Source of the DNA: JALONO01 sp038209965
Lineage (GTDB): Bacteria > Bacteroidota > Bacteroidia > Cytophagales > Thermoflexibacteraceae
DNA length: 31,946 nucleotides
Direction: 5' to 3'
NCBI GenBank assembly: GCA_038209965.1
Contig: JBBQXF010000055.1
Location: 1-31,946, forward strand
Positions within the stretch are counted from its first letter, which is position 1. Every line of letters begins with the position of its first letter. Below the pieces are notes generated by a model. It was not told the origin of the DNA. It saw only the letters and a list, made by a program, of their open reading frames with translations, and did not search any database. Of this stretch, positions 24,044 through 31,946 are shown piece by piece. Both the position numbers and the translations under genes were made by a program.

Positions 24044-26377
24044 ATGAAACACCTAGCGGCTCATCTTTGGTTCTTGTTGCTCATTTCACTCACACACGCC
24101 CAATCCAAACCTGGTCAGTGGATCACCCACCAGGGCGACGTGGCCAAGCCCAACCAATGGGTGGCCTACCGAAAATCTTTTCAATTTTCGGGCACTCAAA
24201 CCAAGGTGACCGCCCGGATTGCGGCCGATTCGCGGTATTGGCTCTGGCTCAATGGCCGCTTGGTGGTATTTGAAGGCTCCCTCCGGCGCGGCCCAACCCC
24301 TACGGATACCTATTGCGATGAAGTGGATTTGACCCCCTATCTGCAAGCGGGGGAAAACACAGTGGCCGTTTTGCTCTGGTTTTGGGGCAAGGATGGATTT
24401 AACCACAAAAACAGTGGCAAGACGGGCTTGTTCATGGAAGTGAGCCAAGATGGCCAATTGTACATGGCCAGCGATGGCTCATGGAAGGCGTTGCTCCATC
24501 CCGCTTATGGCGAAACCGGGCCACCACACCCCAATTATCGCTTGCCCGAGGCCAACCTCCACTTTGATGCCCGCCTCGATCCGGGGGCTTGGCAGCAGCC
24601 CGGTTTTCGGGACACGGATTGGCCCGCCGCTTTGCCCGCTGGGGAACCCCCCGTGGCTCCTTGGCACCGACTGGTGAAGCGGCCCATTCCCCTGTGGAAA
24701 GATGTTGGTTTGCTCGCTTACGTGAATGACAAGGAATTGCCCAAAATGGGAATGGGCGACACGGTGGTGGCCCGATTGCCCAAAAACTTGACGGTAACGG
24801 CTTATTTGCAAGTGGAAGCCCCGGCGGGCGAAATCATCCACATCAGCACGGACAACTACCGGGGTGGGGGAGAGCCCAACCTCCGAACCGAGTACATCAC
24901 GCGGGCCGGAGTGCAGGAATTTGAGAGCTATGCCGTGGTAAACGGCCACGCGATGCACTACGTAATCCCCAAGGGAGTAAAAATAATGGCGCTTAAATAT
25001 CGGGAAACTCGCTATGCTGCCGAAGTGGTGGGTATATTTGAAAGCAATGAAATATTTTATCAACAATTGGCCGAAAAAGCCCTAAACACGCTGTCCCTCA
25101 ATGTTCGCGATGTCATTTCTGATTGCCCCGATCGCGAACGGGCCCAGTGGTGGGGCGATGTTGTGATCAATTTGGGCGAGATCCTCTACTTTTGGGATGC
25201 CAACGGGCATTTGGCAGTGCGCAAAGCCATTTACAACCTGGTGGATTGGCAACGGCCCGATGGCGTGCTCTATTCACCCGTGCCGGCGGGGAATTGGGAC
25301 AAGGAACTGCCCCAACAAATGCTGGCCAGCCTGAGCCAGTTTGGGATTTGGGAATATTACCGCCTCACCGGCGACTCGGCCACCTTGCGCCGCGCTTACC
25401 CGCACATCCAGCGCTACTTGGCCCTGTGGCAAACGGGGCCCGACGGCTTGGTGGTCCACCGGAAAGGTGGCTGGGACTGGGCCGACTGGGGCCGGGACAT
25501 TGACGTGCCCGTGTTGGAAAATGCTTGGTATTACTCAGCCCTCCAAGCGGCGGCGCTCACCGCACTGGAACTGGGCGATTTGCCAGCTTCCCAGCAATAT
25601 TATCGACAAGCCGGATCGCTGAAGCAACGCTATAACCAGCAATTTTGGCGCGGTAAAGCCTATGAAAGTGGCACCAACCAAGGCGTGATCGACGACCGGG
25701 GCAATGGGCTGGCCGCAGCCGTGGGCTTGGCCGATCCCGATAAATTTCCTGCCCTGCGGCAGTTGTTGGCCACCGAGTTTCATGCCAGCCCATACATGGA
25801 AAAATACATCTTGGAAGCTTTTCTCAAGATGCAGGATGCCAGTGGTGGTCTCGCCCGCCTCAAGCAGCGCTATGCAAAAATGGTGGCCAGCCCGCTCACC
25901 ACCCTGTGGGAAGGCTGGGACATTGGCTCGGCCGAGTTTGGCGGGGGCACCATCAACCACGGCTGGACCGGCGGCCCGCTCACGCTCCTGAGCCAGTATG
26001 TGGCCGGGGTGTCGCCCCTGCAACCGGGCTACGTGGGTGTGCGGGTGCAACCACAGTTGGGCCAGCTCGTGCAGATAGCCGCCACCGTGCCCACGCCCCA
26101 CGGACTGGTGCGGCTCCGGGCCAACCGGAGCAGCAATCTGAGAAACTTTCGCTTGGAACTGACCCTGCCCACCCAGCTAACCGTCAATTTAGTGGCTATT
26201 CCGTTGAACAATGCCCAAAAAATGGCAAAAATTGCGATCAATGGTCAAGTAGTTTGGGCCAGGGGAAAGCCCAATCCCAAGGTCAGCGAAAAAAGCTTGT
26301 TCAGCCCCCGGTTTGAAGACGGCTACGCTTGGTTTGAGCTGCCCGGCGGACAGTGGCTACTAGAAATCCGGGAGTGA
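24044..26377 (+). CDS. Secreted alpha-L-rhamnosidase-like glycoside hydrolase (GH78 type)
   Basis: The 777-residue product has a signal peptide (MKHLAAHLWFLLLISLTHAQS), an N-terminal beta-sandwich carbohydrate-binding-like part (WLWLNGRLVVFEGSLRRG, YLQAGENTVAVLLWFWG), a second beta domain, then an (alpha/alpha)6 barrel and a C-terminal beta domain. GH78 landmarks are DCPDRE (360-365, Glu365 the likely general acid), GWDWADWG (476-483), TTLWEGW (Glu623, likely base) and NHGWTGG (638-644). GH78 enzymes remove terminal rhamnose from plant and bacterial glycans and act in the periplasm or at the cell surface. It stands as a single gene, 122 bp before a GT4 gene. Some Bacteroidota relatives of this branch have other substrates, so the sugar is inferred. 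Confidence 0.85.
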   Translation: MKHLAAHLWFLLLISLTHAQSKPGQWITHQGDVAKPNQWVAYRKSFQFSGTQTKVTARIAADSRYWLWLNGRLVVFEGSLRRGPTPTDTYCDEVDLTPYLQAGENTVAVLLWFWGKDGFNHKNSGKTGLFMEVSQDGQLYMASDGSWKALLHPAYGETGPPHPNYRLPEANLHFDARLDPGAWQQPGFRDTDWPAALPAGEPPVAPWHRLVKRPIPLWKDVGLLAYVNDKELPKMGMGDTVVARLPKNLTVTAYLQVEAPAGEIIHISTDNYRGGGEPNLRTEYITRAGVQEFESYAVVNGHAMHYVIPKGVKIMALKYRETRYAAEVVGIFESNEIFYQQLAEKALNTLSLNVRDVISDCPDRERAQWWGDVVINLGEILYFWDANGHLAVRKAIYNLVDWQRPDGVLYSPVPAGNWDKELPQQMLASLSQFGIWEYYRLTGDSATLRRAYPHIQRYLALWQTGPDGLVVHRKGGWDWADWGRDIDVPVLENAWYYSALQAAALTALELGDLPASQQYYRQAGSLKQRYNQQFWRGKAYESGTNQGVIDDRGNGLAAAVGLADPDKFPALRQLLATEFHASPYMEKYILEAFLKMQDASGGLARLKQRYAKMVASPLTTLWEGWDIGSAEFGGGTINHGWTGGPLTLLSQYVAGVSPLQPGYVGVRVQPQLGQLVQIAATVPTPHGLVRLRANRSSNLRNFRLELTLPTQLTVNLVAIPLNNAQKMAKIAINGQVVWARGKPNPKVSEKSLFSPRFEDGYAWFELPGGQWLLEIRE

Positions 26378-26499
26378 GCGAAGGCCAATCGGTCGGCCAG
26401 TTTTGTCCATCAGCCGCTTTCGCCAAAAAAAATTGCTCCATCCTAGCTTCTCTAAGCCAATTTTCGTATACTTTGCCATAATATTGTCGATCGAAGCAC

Positions 26500-27912
26500 A
26501 TGAATATAAAACCAAAGATATTAATGCTGGGTTGGGAATTTCCACCCTTGGTCACTGGTGGGCTGGGGCGGGCCTGCGAGGGCTTGTTCCGGGCCTTGCA
26601 ACCGTATGCCGATCTGACGGTGATCATCCCGCACAGCGATCCTACTTTTGTGGTTGATCAACTCAACTTATTGGGAATCAACCAGATTACCCCTGAGGAC
26701 ATACTGCTAGTGCGCCAGCAGGCCAGCCACTCCTATCAAGAACTAAAAGAAGTGGTCATGGTAGAGACCGATCTAAGCCCCTATCCGGTTCCCATCGTCA
26801 AGATAGTGAAGCAATTGGAAACCATTGAGGAGGCCCGCGCGCCCGAAGTATTGGATGCAAGGGCCATTCGTGACTTATATGGTGAAGCCGACAACTATGG
26901 CCCGCGCACGATGGAAAAAGTGGAAACCTACACCGAAATAGTGGCCAAATTGGCCAGTAATTACGATTTTGATCTCATCCACGCCCACGATTGGCTCACC
27001 ATGCGGGCGGGCATGGCCGTCAAACAGTTGACTGGCAAGCCGTTGGTGGTCCATATCCACTCGCTAGAAACCGATCGCGTGGGGCCCGGTTATGGCCGTA
27101 AAGTGGACAATGAAATTTATAAATTGGAATTTGAGGGGATGCTCAACGCCGACCTGATCATACCAGTGAGCCATTACACCAAGTCCAAAATCTTGGAACA
27201 TTATCCGGGAATTGCGGCCGATAAAATTTTTCCGGTTTACAACGCCATTGATGCGCCGGTTGGCTTGGAGCTGCCCGAAATGGGCAATCTCGCCCCAATG
27301 GCTTCATCCACGGTGCCGCTCGATGAACTGGGCGAACCACGGGAAATGCAACCCGTCATCCCGGCTCGCAAGATTGTCCTCTTTGTGGGCCGGGTAACTT
27401 ACCAGAAAGGACCGGAGTTTCTCCTCGAAACGGCCCAGAAACTGCTGGCCCAAGATGCCAGTATCATGTTTGTGGTGGCCGGCACTGGCAATCTGCAAAA
27501 CTGGTTGGCCCAAAAAGTGGCCGAAAAATCGATCGGGCAAAATTTTATTTTCATGGGCCACTTGGCCAAAGAGCGGTTGACCGAACTGCTCCAACGGGCC
27601 AGTGTCTATTTTATGCCCTCTATTTCCGAGCCGTTTGGCTTGGCGGCCCTTGAGGCGGGGCAGGCAGGCGTGCCCAGCGTACTGTCGCGCCAGTCGGGCG
27701 TGAGCGAGGTCTTGGCCAGTGGTGTGCTCACCGCCGATTGTTGGGATACCGACCGCTTTGCCAATTATATCCATGCCCTGCTCAATTATCAAGCCCTGCG
27801 CGAAATCTTGGCTGATGAAAACAAAGCCGCCATCCAATCGTTGAGTTGGGACAAATCCGCCTTGGAAGTGCTGCATCTTTATCAAGCTTTGTTGGCCAAA
27901 GGAAGTTGCTAG
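26500..27912 (+). CDS. Glycosyltransferase family 4 protein (glycogen-synthase-like)
   Basis: The 470-residue product has the GT-B fold of GT4/GT5 enzymes. The N-terminal domain opens ILMLGWEFPPLVTGGLGRACEGL, where the TGGLG loop normally contacts the acceptor or phosphate, and includes HAHDWLTMRAG. The C-terminal nucleotide-sugar domain shows FVGRVTYQKGPEFLLETA and the E-x7-E motif EPFGLAALE (Glu377, Glu385). It lacks the long N-terminal region of true GlgA and the KxGGL motif, so it is more likely a GT4 transferase for storage or surface glucan than GlgA itself. A TATACTTTG stretch at 26467-26475 resembles a -7 promoter element but is one base off in spacing. Donor and acceptor are unknown. 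Confidence 0.88.
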   Translation: MNIKPKILMLGWEFPPLVTGGLGRACEGLFRALQPYADLTVIIPHSDPTFVVDQLNLLGINQITPEDILLVRQQASHSYQELKEVVMVETDLSPYPVPIVKIVKQLETIEEARAPEVLDARAIRDLYGEADNYGPRTMEKVETYTEIVAKLASNYDFDLIHAHDWLTMRAGMAVKQLTGKPLVVHIHSLETDRVGPGYGRKVDNEIYKLEFEGMLNADLIIPVSHYTKSKILEHYPGIAADKIFPVYNAIDAPVGLELPEMGNLAPMASSTVPLDELGEPREMQPVIPARKIVLFVGRVTYQKGPEFLLETAQKLLAQDASIMFVVAGTGNLQNWLAQKVAEKSIGQNFIFMGHLAKERLTELLQRASVYFMPSISEPFGLAALEAGQAGVPSVLSRQSGVSEVLASGVLTADCWDTDRFANYIHALLNYQALREILADENKAAIQSLSWDKSALEVLHLYQALLAKGSC

Positions 27913-27978
27913 GCAACCTGTACCGGACTTTTTCAGTTAAACTATTCAGAGGCTAATCAAACCAAACGTTTTTGACCA

Positions 27979-29025
27979 ATGAACAAAATCATTTTCTGTC
28001 TATTCTTACTCTTTGTTCCACTAGTAGGGGCAGTGGCCCAAGACCAACTGGATTCGCTCGAGATGAAAGTGGGCAAATATACTGGTTCTTATAAATCGGG
28101 CCTGCGCCATGGCAAAGGCTCTTTCCTCTGGCCTGGTGGCACTCGCTACGAAGGCTTTTGGCGCAATGACACGATGGAAGGCCGGGGTACGTTTATTGCG
28201 GCGGACGGTACCAAATATGAAGGCGATTGGCTGGCGGGCCGCCGCCACGGCTTTGGCACTTACACTTGGGCCAACGGCGACAAGTACCAGGGTGAATGGG
28301 TGAGCGGGCGCAAAAGCGGGCTGGGCAAGCTCACCATGACCGACGGCAGCGCCCACGAGGGCGAATGGCTCAACGACCAAGCCAGTGGCAATGGCACCCA
28401 TACTTGGAACGGCGGAACCAAGTACATGGGCGATTGGAAAAACAACCAACGGCACGGCCAAGGCGTGATGATCTACCGGGACGGGCGGATTGAGCAGGGC
28501 GACTGGCTCACCGACAACTACGTGCCCTGCAAATGCACGGAAGCCATGGTGACCTCCAGCCAGATGTACCAAAAAGCGGATGGCGTTTTTGTGGGCAAAA
28601 TCACTGGTTTTCAGGAAATAACGGGCATCAAGCTGGCCGTTTTGGAAGTGACCCAATATTGGAAAGGACGGCTGCTCCAAGGCCGCACAGCCTTCTTGCA
28701 AGTGGGGATGTCCTCTTGTGATTTGATCTGGTTCAAAGATGAAGAATACCTCATCTATGCCGTGGAAACAAGCAACGGGATCTTCAAAACCAACCGCTGC
28801 ACCCGCACCGAACGCCTCGCCCGCGCCCAGTCGGAGCTGGCCGAACTGGCCAAATTGCCCTGCAAAGATGCCGATGCCCAAGAGGACCGGGTGTCACAAT
28901 ACGGCACCGCCATCATTGATTCCTCGCTAGTGTGCGGCTGCGATGGCATTACCTACAAAAACCCCGGCGATGCCCGCCGGGCCGGGGCGCGCTCCTGGAA
29001 GCTGGGCAAGTGTACCTCTCAGTAA
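27979..29025 (+). CDS. Secreted MORN-repeat protein with netrin/TIMP-like and Kazal-like domains
   Basis: Signal peptide MNKIIFCLFLLFVPLVGAVA, then about seven MORN repeats (about 34-180; unit like YEGDWLAGRRHGFGTYTWANG). Next comes an NTR/TIMP-like domain (184-290): CKC (184, 186), QKADGVFVGKITGF, VTQYWKGRL, VGMSSC (247) and NRC (274), the pattern of bacterial secreted NTR domains. The C-terminus is Kazal-like: Cys295, VCGCDGITYKN (319, 321) and Cys345; the usual Cys after the TYxN segment is absent, leaving four Cys. Such proteins are extracytoplasmic; MORN repeats form a beta-sheet strip, and the two C-terminal domains suggest binding or inhibition of proteases or other proteins. The activity is inferred and untested. 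The gene is alone, 66 bp after the GT4 stop. Confidence 0.85.
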   Translation: MNKIIFCLFLLFVPLVGAVAQDQLDSLEMKVGKYTGSYKSGLRHGKGSFLWPGGTRYEGFWRNDTMEGRGTFIAADGTKYEGDWLAGRRHGFGTYTWANGDKYQGEWVSGRKSGLGKLTMTDGSAHEGEWLNDQASGNGTHTWNGGTKYMGDWKNNQRHGQGVMIYRDGRIEQGDWLTDNYVPCKCTEAMVTSSQMYQKADGVFVGKITGFQEITGIKLAVLEVTQYWKGRLLQGRTAFLQVGMSSCDLIWFKDEEYLIYAVETSNGIFKTNRCTRTERLARAQSELAELAKLPCKDADAQEDRVSQYGTAIIDSSLVCGCDGITYKNPGDARRAGARSWKLGKCTSQ

Positions 29026-29207
29026 TTAGCGGGCACTGCTGCTGAGGCCCCAACGATGCGCGTTTGACCCGGCTGTTGAGCTGGATTGGCCAAACAGTTT
29101 ACTTTGTGTTATTCTTTACTGGCTGCTGGTTTTTTGGTTCAGGAAGCAAGATGAGGAAAACAGCCTACACTTTCAAACCACCCAAAACCAAAGCTCAGAC
29201 CATAAAA

Positions 29208-29858
29208 ATGACTACCAGAGTAAAAATATGTTGCATCAGTTCGGTGGATGAAGCTAAAATGGCAATCGGGTATGGTGCCTCTGCGTTGGGACTTGTGGCC
29301 AATATGCCAAGTGGGCCAGGTGTCATCTCGGACGATCTCATTTTGGCAATTTCAAAAATGGTACCACCGGCTGTTTCAACATTTATGTTGACAAGCGAAA
29401 CATCGGCCGGCCAAATTATTGAGCATCATCGACGAACTTTGACCAACACCATCCAAATGGTTGACGAACTAAAAGAAGGAACTTATGAAGCAATCAGGCA
29501 AGCATTACCAGCCATAAAAATCGTGCAGGTGATACACGTTATTGACGAAAGAACAATTGACGAAGCCGTAAGAATTTCTGCGTTTGTGGATGCTTTGTTG
29601 TTGGACAGTGGAAATCCAAATTTGGAAATCAAGGAACTGGGGGGCACCGGAAGAGTTCACAATTGGGCCATCAGCAAAAAAATTGTTGAGCAATCAAAAG
29701 TACCGGTTTTTCTTGCCGGTGGACTAACAGCAGACAATGTAAGACAGGCCATTGAACAGGTGAGACCTTTTGGACTTGACCTGTGTAGCGGAGTTAGGAC
29801 TGGCAATAAACTTGACCCGTATAAACTTGACAAATTCTTTGAGAACGTACGGAAATAG
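29208..29858 (+). CDS. Phosphoribosylanthranilate isomerase (TrpF)-like protein
   Basis: TrpF converts phosphoribosylanthranilate to CdRP in tryptophan synthesis. The 216-residue product has the TIM-barrel outline: VKICCI (catalytic Cys8; the usual KICGI has Gly where Cys9 is), LLLDS (Asp133), GTGRVHNW (phosphate loop, where TrpF has GTG..FDW), FLAGGLTADNV and LDLCSGVRT. The family's SPR segment after strand 2 reads MPSGPGVIS. I start at 29208 because the frame upstream (29064 onward) has no TrpF similarity. No other trp gene lies nearby, and the gene is AT-rich beside GC-rich neighbours, which suggests acquisition by transfer and perhaps a changed substrate. Confidence 0.75.
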   Translation: MTTRVKICCISSVDEAKMAIGYGASALGLVANMPSGPGVISDDLILAISKMVPPAVSTFMLTSETSAGQIIEHHRRTLTNTIQMVDELKEGTYEAIRQALPAIKIVQVIHVIDERTIDEAVRISAFVDALLLDSGNPNLEIKELGGTGRVHNWAISKKIVEQSKVPVFLAGGLTADNVRQAIEQVRPFGLDLCSGVRTGNKLDPYKLDKFFENVRK

Positions 29859-30136
29859 CCCGGCACCTAATGTTGGTTGGCAACAGTGGGGCTTGACGAT
29901 CTAATCTCAATTTTTGTGCTATTATTTGGCTTCGGTGCAAGAGCTGGGCAGGTTTTTTCCCAATGCCGCATCATCGCCAACCCAAAAGACGAACCAATCC
30001 AACAAACCGGAACCGATCAGCTTTGGTCATCGGTTCACAATAAAAGCAAATCACTAAAAATCACAAAGAGCTGCCCAGTTAATTGCCCAAATTACTTTGA
30101 CCCTAATATACTTTACAATTTTTGTTCAATTAAGAT

Positions 30137-30568
30137 ATGCCCGAACTCGCCAAACTACTGCCCAAACTGCCCCTGTTTTATTCCTTGAGCTTTGATCAAC
30201 TCGATTGGTTGACCAAGCGCGCCGAGTTTCTGCGGATTGGGGAAGGAAACCTCTTCTACGACAATACCGCTGCCCCAGAAAATCATTTTTATATTTTGCT
30301 CGAGGGCGAGTGGTTGGTGACCCGCCAAGTATTGGGCACCCAGCAGGTACTTAGCCAGCAAGGCGGATCGCCAGGGGCGTGGCATGGCGGGGTTGAGTTG
30401 ATCGAGGCGGTGGCCCCGGGCAAGGCCCAAGCCGTGACCGACTGTGCGATCTGCCGGGTGCACCAAGATGTAATGTTCCGGCTCATTGCTGAAAGTCCCG
30501 GACTGGCCAAGCACTTGTTGACTGGTTATTTGGAGGGCATCAAAAAAATACTAGACCTAATGGAATAA
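30137..30568 (+). CDS. Single-domain cyclic nucleotide-binding (cNMP) protein
   Basis: The 143-residue protein is one CRP-like cyclic-nucleotide-binding beta barrel: PLFYSLSFDQLDWLTKRAEF (start helix), FLRIGEGNLFYDNTA, HFYILLEGEWLVTR (the FYIL.EG turn typical of this fold), GAWHGGVELIEAV (phosphate-binding cassette region) and AICRVHQDVMFRLIAESP, ending in a helix. It has no DNA-binding or effector domain. The cassette lacks a plain GExxL...RxA Arg signature, so cAMP binding is unproven. It is followed at 30721 by the SPFH gene on the same strand, with a 152-bp gap. Its role may be as a stand-alone sensor or adaptor. Confidence 0.75.
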   Translation: MPELAKLLPKLPLFYSLSFDQLDWLTKRAEFLRIGEGNLFYDNTAAPENHFYILLEGEWLVTRQVLGTQQVLSQQGGSPGAWHGGVELIEAVAPGKAQAVTDCAICRVHQDVMFRLIAESPGLAKHLLTGYLEGIKKILDLME

Positions 30569-30720
30569 TAACCAATGATTTACCAATTGTCTTTCCTTTG
30601 GCCGGGGTGGTGTATTCCACTCCGGTTTCTTTTTGCCAAAAAAATTTTTTGCGAAGTTTGAAACTTTATTTTGATATTTGCGTGATATTAAAGTGATAGC
30701 AAATTAAACTCTAGCTCCCC

Positions 30721-31584
30721 ATGAAAAAAGAACAGGATTACAAACCGATATCAGGCTACACCATGCTGTTGGTTGAACTTATATTGTTGCCCGCCATCAT
30801 TGGGGCGGGGTTTCTCTTCGCCTTGGATCTGTGGTATATCTGGGGCACATTGGGCTTGATCTGGTTGATCATGTTTAACGGTTTTGGCGTGATCAATCCC
30901 AACGAATCGGCAGTGTTCAGCCTCTTTGGCGACTATAAGGGTACTGCTAAAGCAAATGGCTTTTTCTATGTCAATCCATTCTTTACCACCAAAAAAATAT
31001 CGCTAAGGGCACGCAACATGGATAGCCCGGCCATTAAGGTCAACGATAAACTTGGCAATCCGATCGAGATTGGAACCATTTTGGTCTGGAAAGTGGCGGA
31101 TACTTTTAAAGCTACTTTTGAAGTAGATGATTATGAGCATTTTGTCAAGATCCAGAGCGAGGCTGCCGTTCGCAAACTGGCGGGAATGTATCCCTACGAT
31201 GACATCGAGCACGACTACCCCCAGGTTTCGCTGCGTGGTGGGGGCGAAGAGGTGAATGAGGCCCTGGAAATAGAGATGAGGGAACGGTTGGCCATTGCGG
31301 GCATCAGTGTGATCGAGGCGCGGCTCAATTCGCTGTCCTATGCCTCCGAAATCGCCGGGGCGATGTTGCAGCGCCAGCAGGCCACAGCGGTGGTGGCGGC
31401 CCGCATGAAAATAGTGGAAGGCGCAGTGGGCATGGTCGAAATGGCCTTGGCCGAGCTGTCCAAAAAGGGCATTGTCCAACTGGACGATGATAAAAAAGCG
31501 GCCATGGTAAGCAACCTTATGGTGGTGCTTTGTTCCGATCGGCCCGTTGGTCCGGTCATCAACACCGGAACGTTGCACCAATAA
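30721..31584 (+). CDS. SPFH/Band 7 domain membrane protein
   Basis: SPFH proteins (stomatin/prohibitin/flotillin type) form large membrane-attached oligomers that organise the membrane and often a partner protease. The 287-residue product has two N-terminal membrane segments (about 14-36 and 38-55), then a Band 7 domain: VINPNESAVFSLFGDYKGT, GFFYVNPFF, KISLRARNMD, EIGTILVWKVAD, VKIQSEAAVRKLAG and the helix QRQQATAVVAARMKIVEGAV. It is followed by an Arc-family small protein gene. A GATATTTG element at 30673-30680 with TTTG 21 bp before it is a near match to the Bacteroidota promoter and lies about 40 bp ahead of the start codon. Confidence 0.9.
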   Translation: MKKEQDYKPISGYTMLLVELILLPAIIGAGFLFALDLWYIWGTLGLIWLIMFNGFGVINPNESAVFSLFGDYKGTAKANGFFYVNPFFTTKKISLRARNMDSPAIKVNDKLGNPIEIGTILVWKVADTFKATFEVDDYEHFVKIQSEAAVRKLAGMYPYDDIEHDYPQVSLRGGGEEVNEALEIEMRERLAIAGISVIEARLNSLSYASEIAGAMLQRQQATAVVAARMKIVEGAVGMVEMALAELSKKGIVQLDDDKKAAMVSNLMVVLCSDRPVGPVINTGTLHQ

Positions 31585-31648
31585 GTATTTTTTTGACCAA
31601 GGCCTGGTGACTCGCCAAAGTCACGGGCCCATCCCAATCTACTGTGCC

Positions 31649-31852
31649 ATGAGCAAGAAAAAATCTTTTGTGCTCCGCTTGGATCCCGAAATGATGGAGG
31701 CGGTTGAGAAATGGGCCGCCGATGAATTTCGCAGTGCCAATGGCCAGTTGGAGTGGATCATCGCCGAATCTCTGAAAAAATCAAACCGGTGGGAAAAGCT
31801 TCCTCCCGCCAAGGTGGGGGATGCGCGGCCGGATGGATGGATGGAGGAATGA
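31649..31852 (+). CDS. Arc-family small DNA-binding protein
   Basis: The 67-residue product starts SKKKSFVLRLDPEMMEAVEKWAAD, the strand-helix of ribbon-helix-helix (Arc/MetJ) proteins, followed by EFRSANGQLEWIIAESLKKSNRW, the second helix. These bind DNA as dimers through the N-terminal strand and often act as repressors or antitoxins. Start 31649 is chosen because the upstream frame (from 31547) overlaps the SPFH gene and has no similarity. It lies 64 bp after the SPFH gene, a pairing I associate with Bacteroidota. No toxin gene is seen before the window edge, so it may be a regulator of the SPFH gene. Confidence 0.75.
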   Translation: MSKKKSFVLRLDPEMMEAVEKWAADEFRSANGQLEWIIAESLKKSNRWEKLPPAKVGDARPDGWMEE

Positions 31853-31879
31853 TCTTTTTCAAACTAACCTGCCAAAAGG

Positions 31880-31946
31880 ATGAAACTAATCGGTATTTTC
31901 CTATTTTGTATTGCGTTTGTGCTCGCTTTTTCCACGGTCAGCTTTG
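31880..31946 (+). CDS. Start of a secreted or membrane protein (partial)
   Basis: ATG at 31880 begins a hydrophobic leader (MKLIGIFLFCIAFVLAFSTV) that runs to the window edge. It is 27 bp after the Arc-family stop, so it is probably in the same operon. The family cannot be named from 22 residues. Confidence 0.5.
   Translation, partial: MKLIGIFLFCIAFVLAFSTVSF

Noticed and set aside
26378..26400. Possible terminator after the GH78 gene (GGCC...GGCC)
   Set aside because: Only a 4-bp stem without a T tract; too weak.
28021..28881. 286-codon antisense frame opposite the MORN protein gene
   Set aside because: Its repeats mirror the MORN repeats on the sense strand; no independent support.
29877..30188. 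103-codon frame between TrpF and the cNMP gene
   Set aside because: Low-complexity, Cys/Pro/Asn-rich tail overlapping the start of the cNMP gene; no family features.
1..31946. CRISPR array, tRNA, rRNA or prophage
   Set aside because: No regularly spaced repeats, tRNA-like cloverleaf or phage structural genes were seen on reading both strands; only the two-copy 180-bp duplication and MORN-type coding repeats were found.

Overview
The window looks like a chromosomal segment from a member of the Bacteroidota, probably Cytophagia- or Saprospiria-like. The evidence is a secreted protein with a type IX secretion (T9SS) type C-terminal domain, a TonB-dependent receptor paired with a HmuY-like lipoprotein, a sensor kinase built from Reg_prop propeller repeats plus Y_Y_Y, Bacteroidota-type promoters (TTG-N19-TAnnTTTG), and few recognisable Shine-Dalgarno sites. 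Genus cannot be read from the sequence alone.

Layout. 1-2080 is AT-rich and holds an AlbA_2/ATPase regulator gene broken at an A13 tract and a DoxX-like membrane protein. 2334-5879 holds etfB-etfA with a clear terminator and a divergent photolyase/cryptochrome gene. 5934-12480 is an AT-rich, decayed stretch: a ruined propeller sensor histidine kinase (one frameshift, one Trp-to-amber stop), a remnant ISAs1-type transposase joined to a truncated second AlbA_2 gene, a remnant IS1-like zinc-ribbon gene, an FNT-family transporter and a small secreted protein. 12711-15800 holds a MacB-type permease, a DEDDh exonuclease, and a STAS / anti-sigma-kinase pair whose 3' end has been tandemly duplicated. 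16091-21882 is the cell surface block: a large secreted T9SS protein, then the receptor/HmuY pair closed by a terminator. 22015-29025 holds a YegI-like kinase with a C-terminal propeller-like region, a GH78-type rhamnosidase, a GT4 glycosyltransferase, and a secreted MORN / netrin-like / Kazal-like fusion. 29208-31946 holds an orphan TrpF-like protein, a lone cyclic-nucleotide-binding domain, and an SPFH / Arc-family pair followed by the start of a secreted protein.

Functional themes. Most intact genes serve routine electron transfer (EtfAB), envelope traffic and nutrient capture (receptor/HmuY, GH78, permease, FNT) and signalling (STAS/HATPase, kinase, cNMP domain). No CRISPR array, tRNA, rRNA or prophage was seen. 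The least ordinary items are the A13 slip site, the partial duplication of the anti-sigma gene, the kinase-propeller protein, the MORN-NTR-Kazal protein, and the photolyase homologue lacking the usual FAD-proximal Trp. I did not find a multi-gene system that I would call new with confidence.
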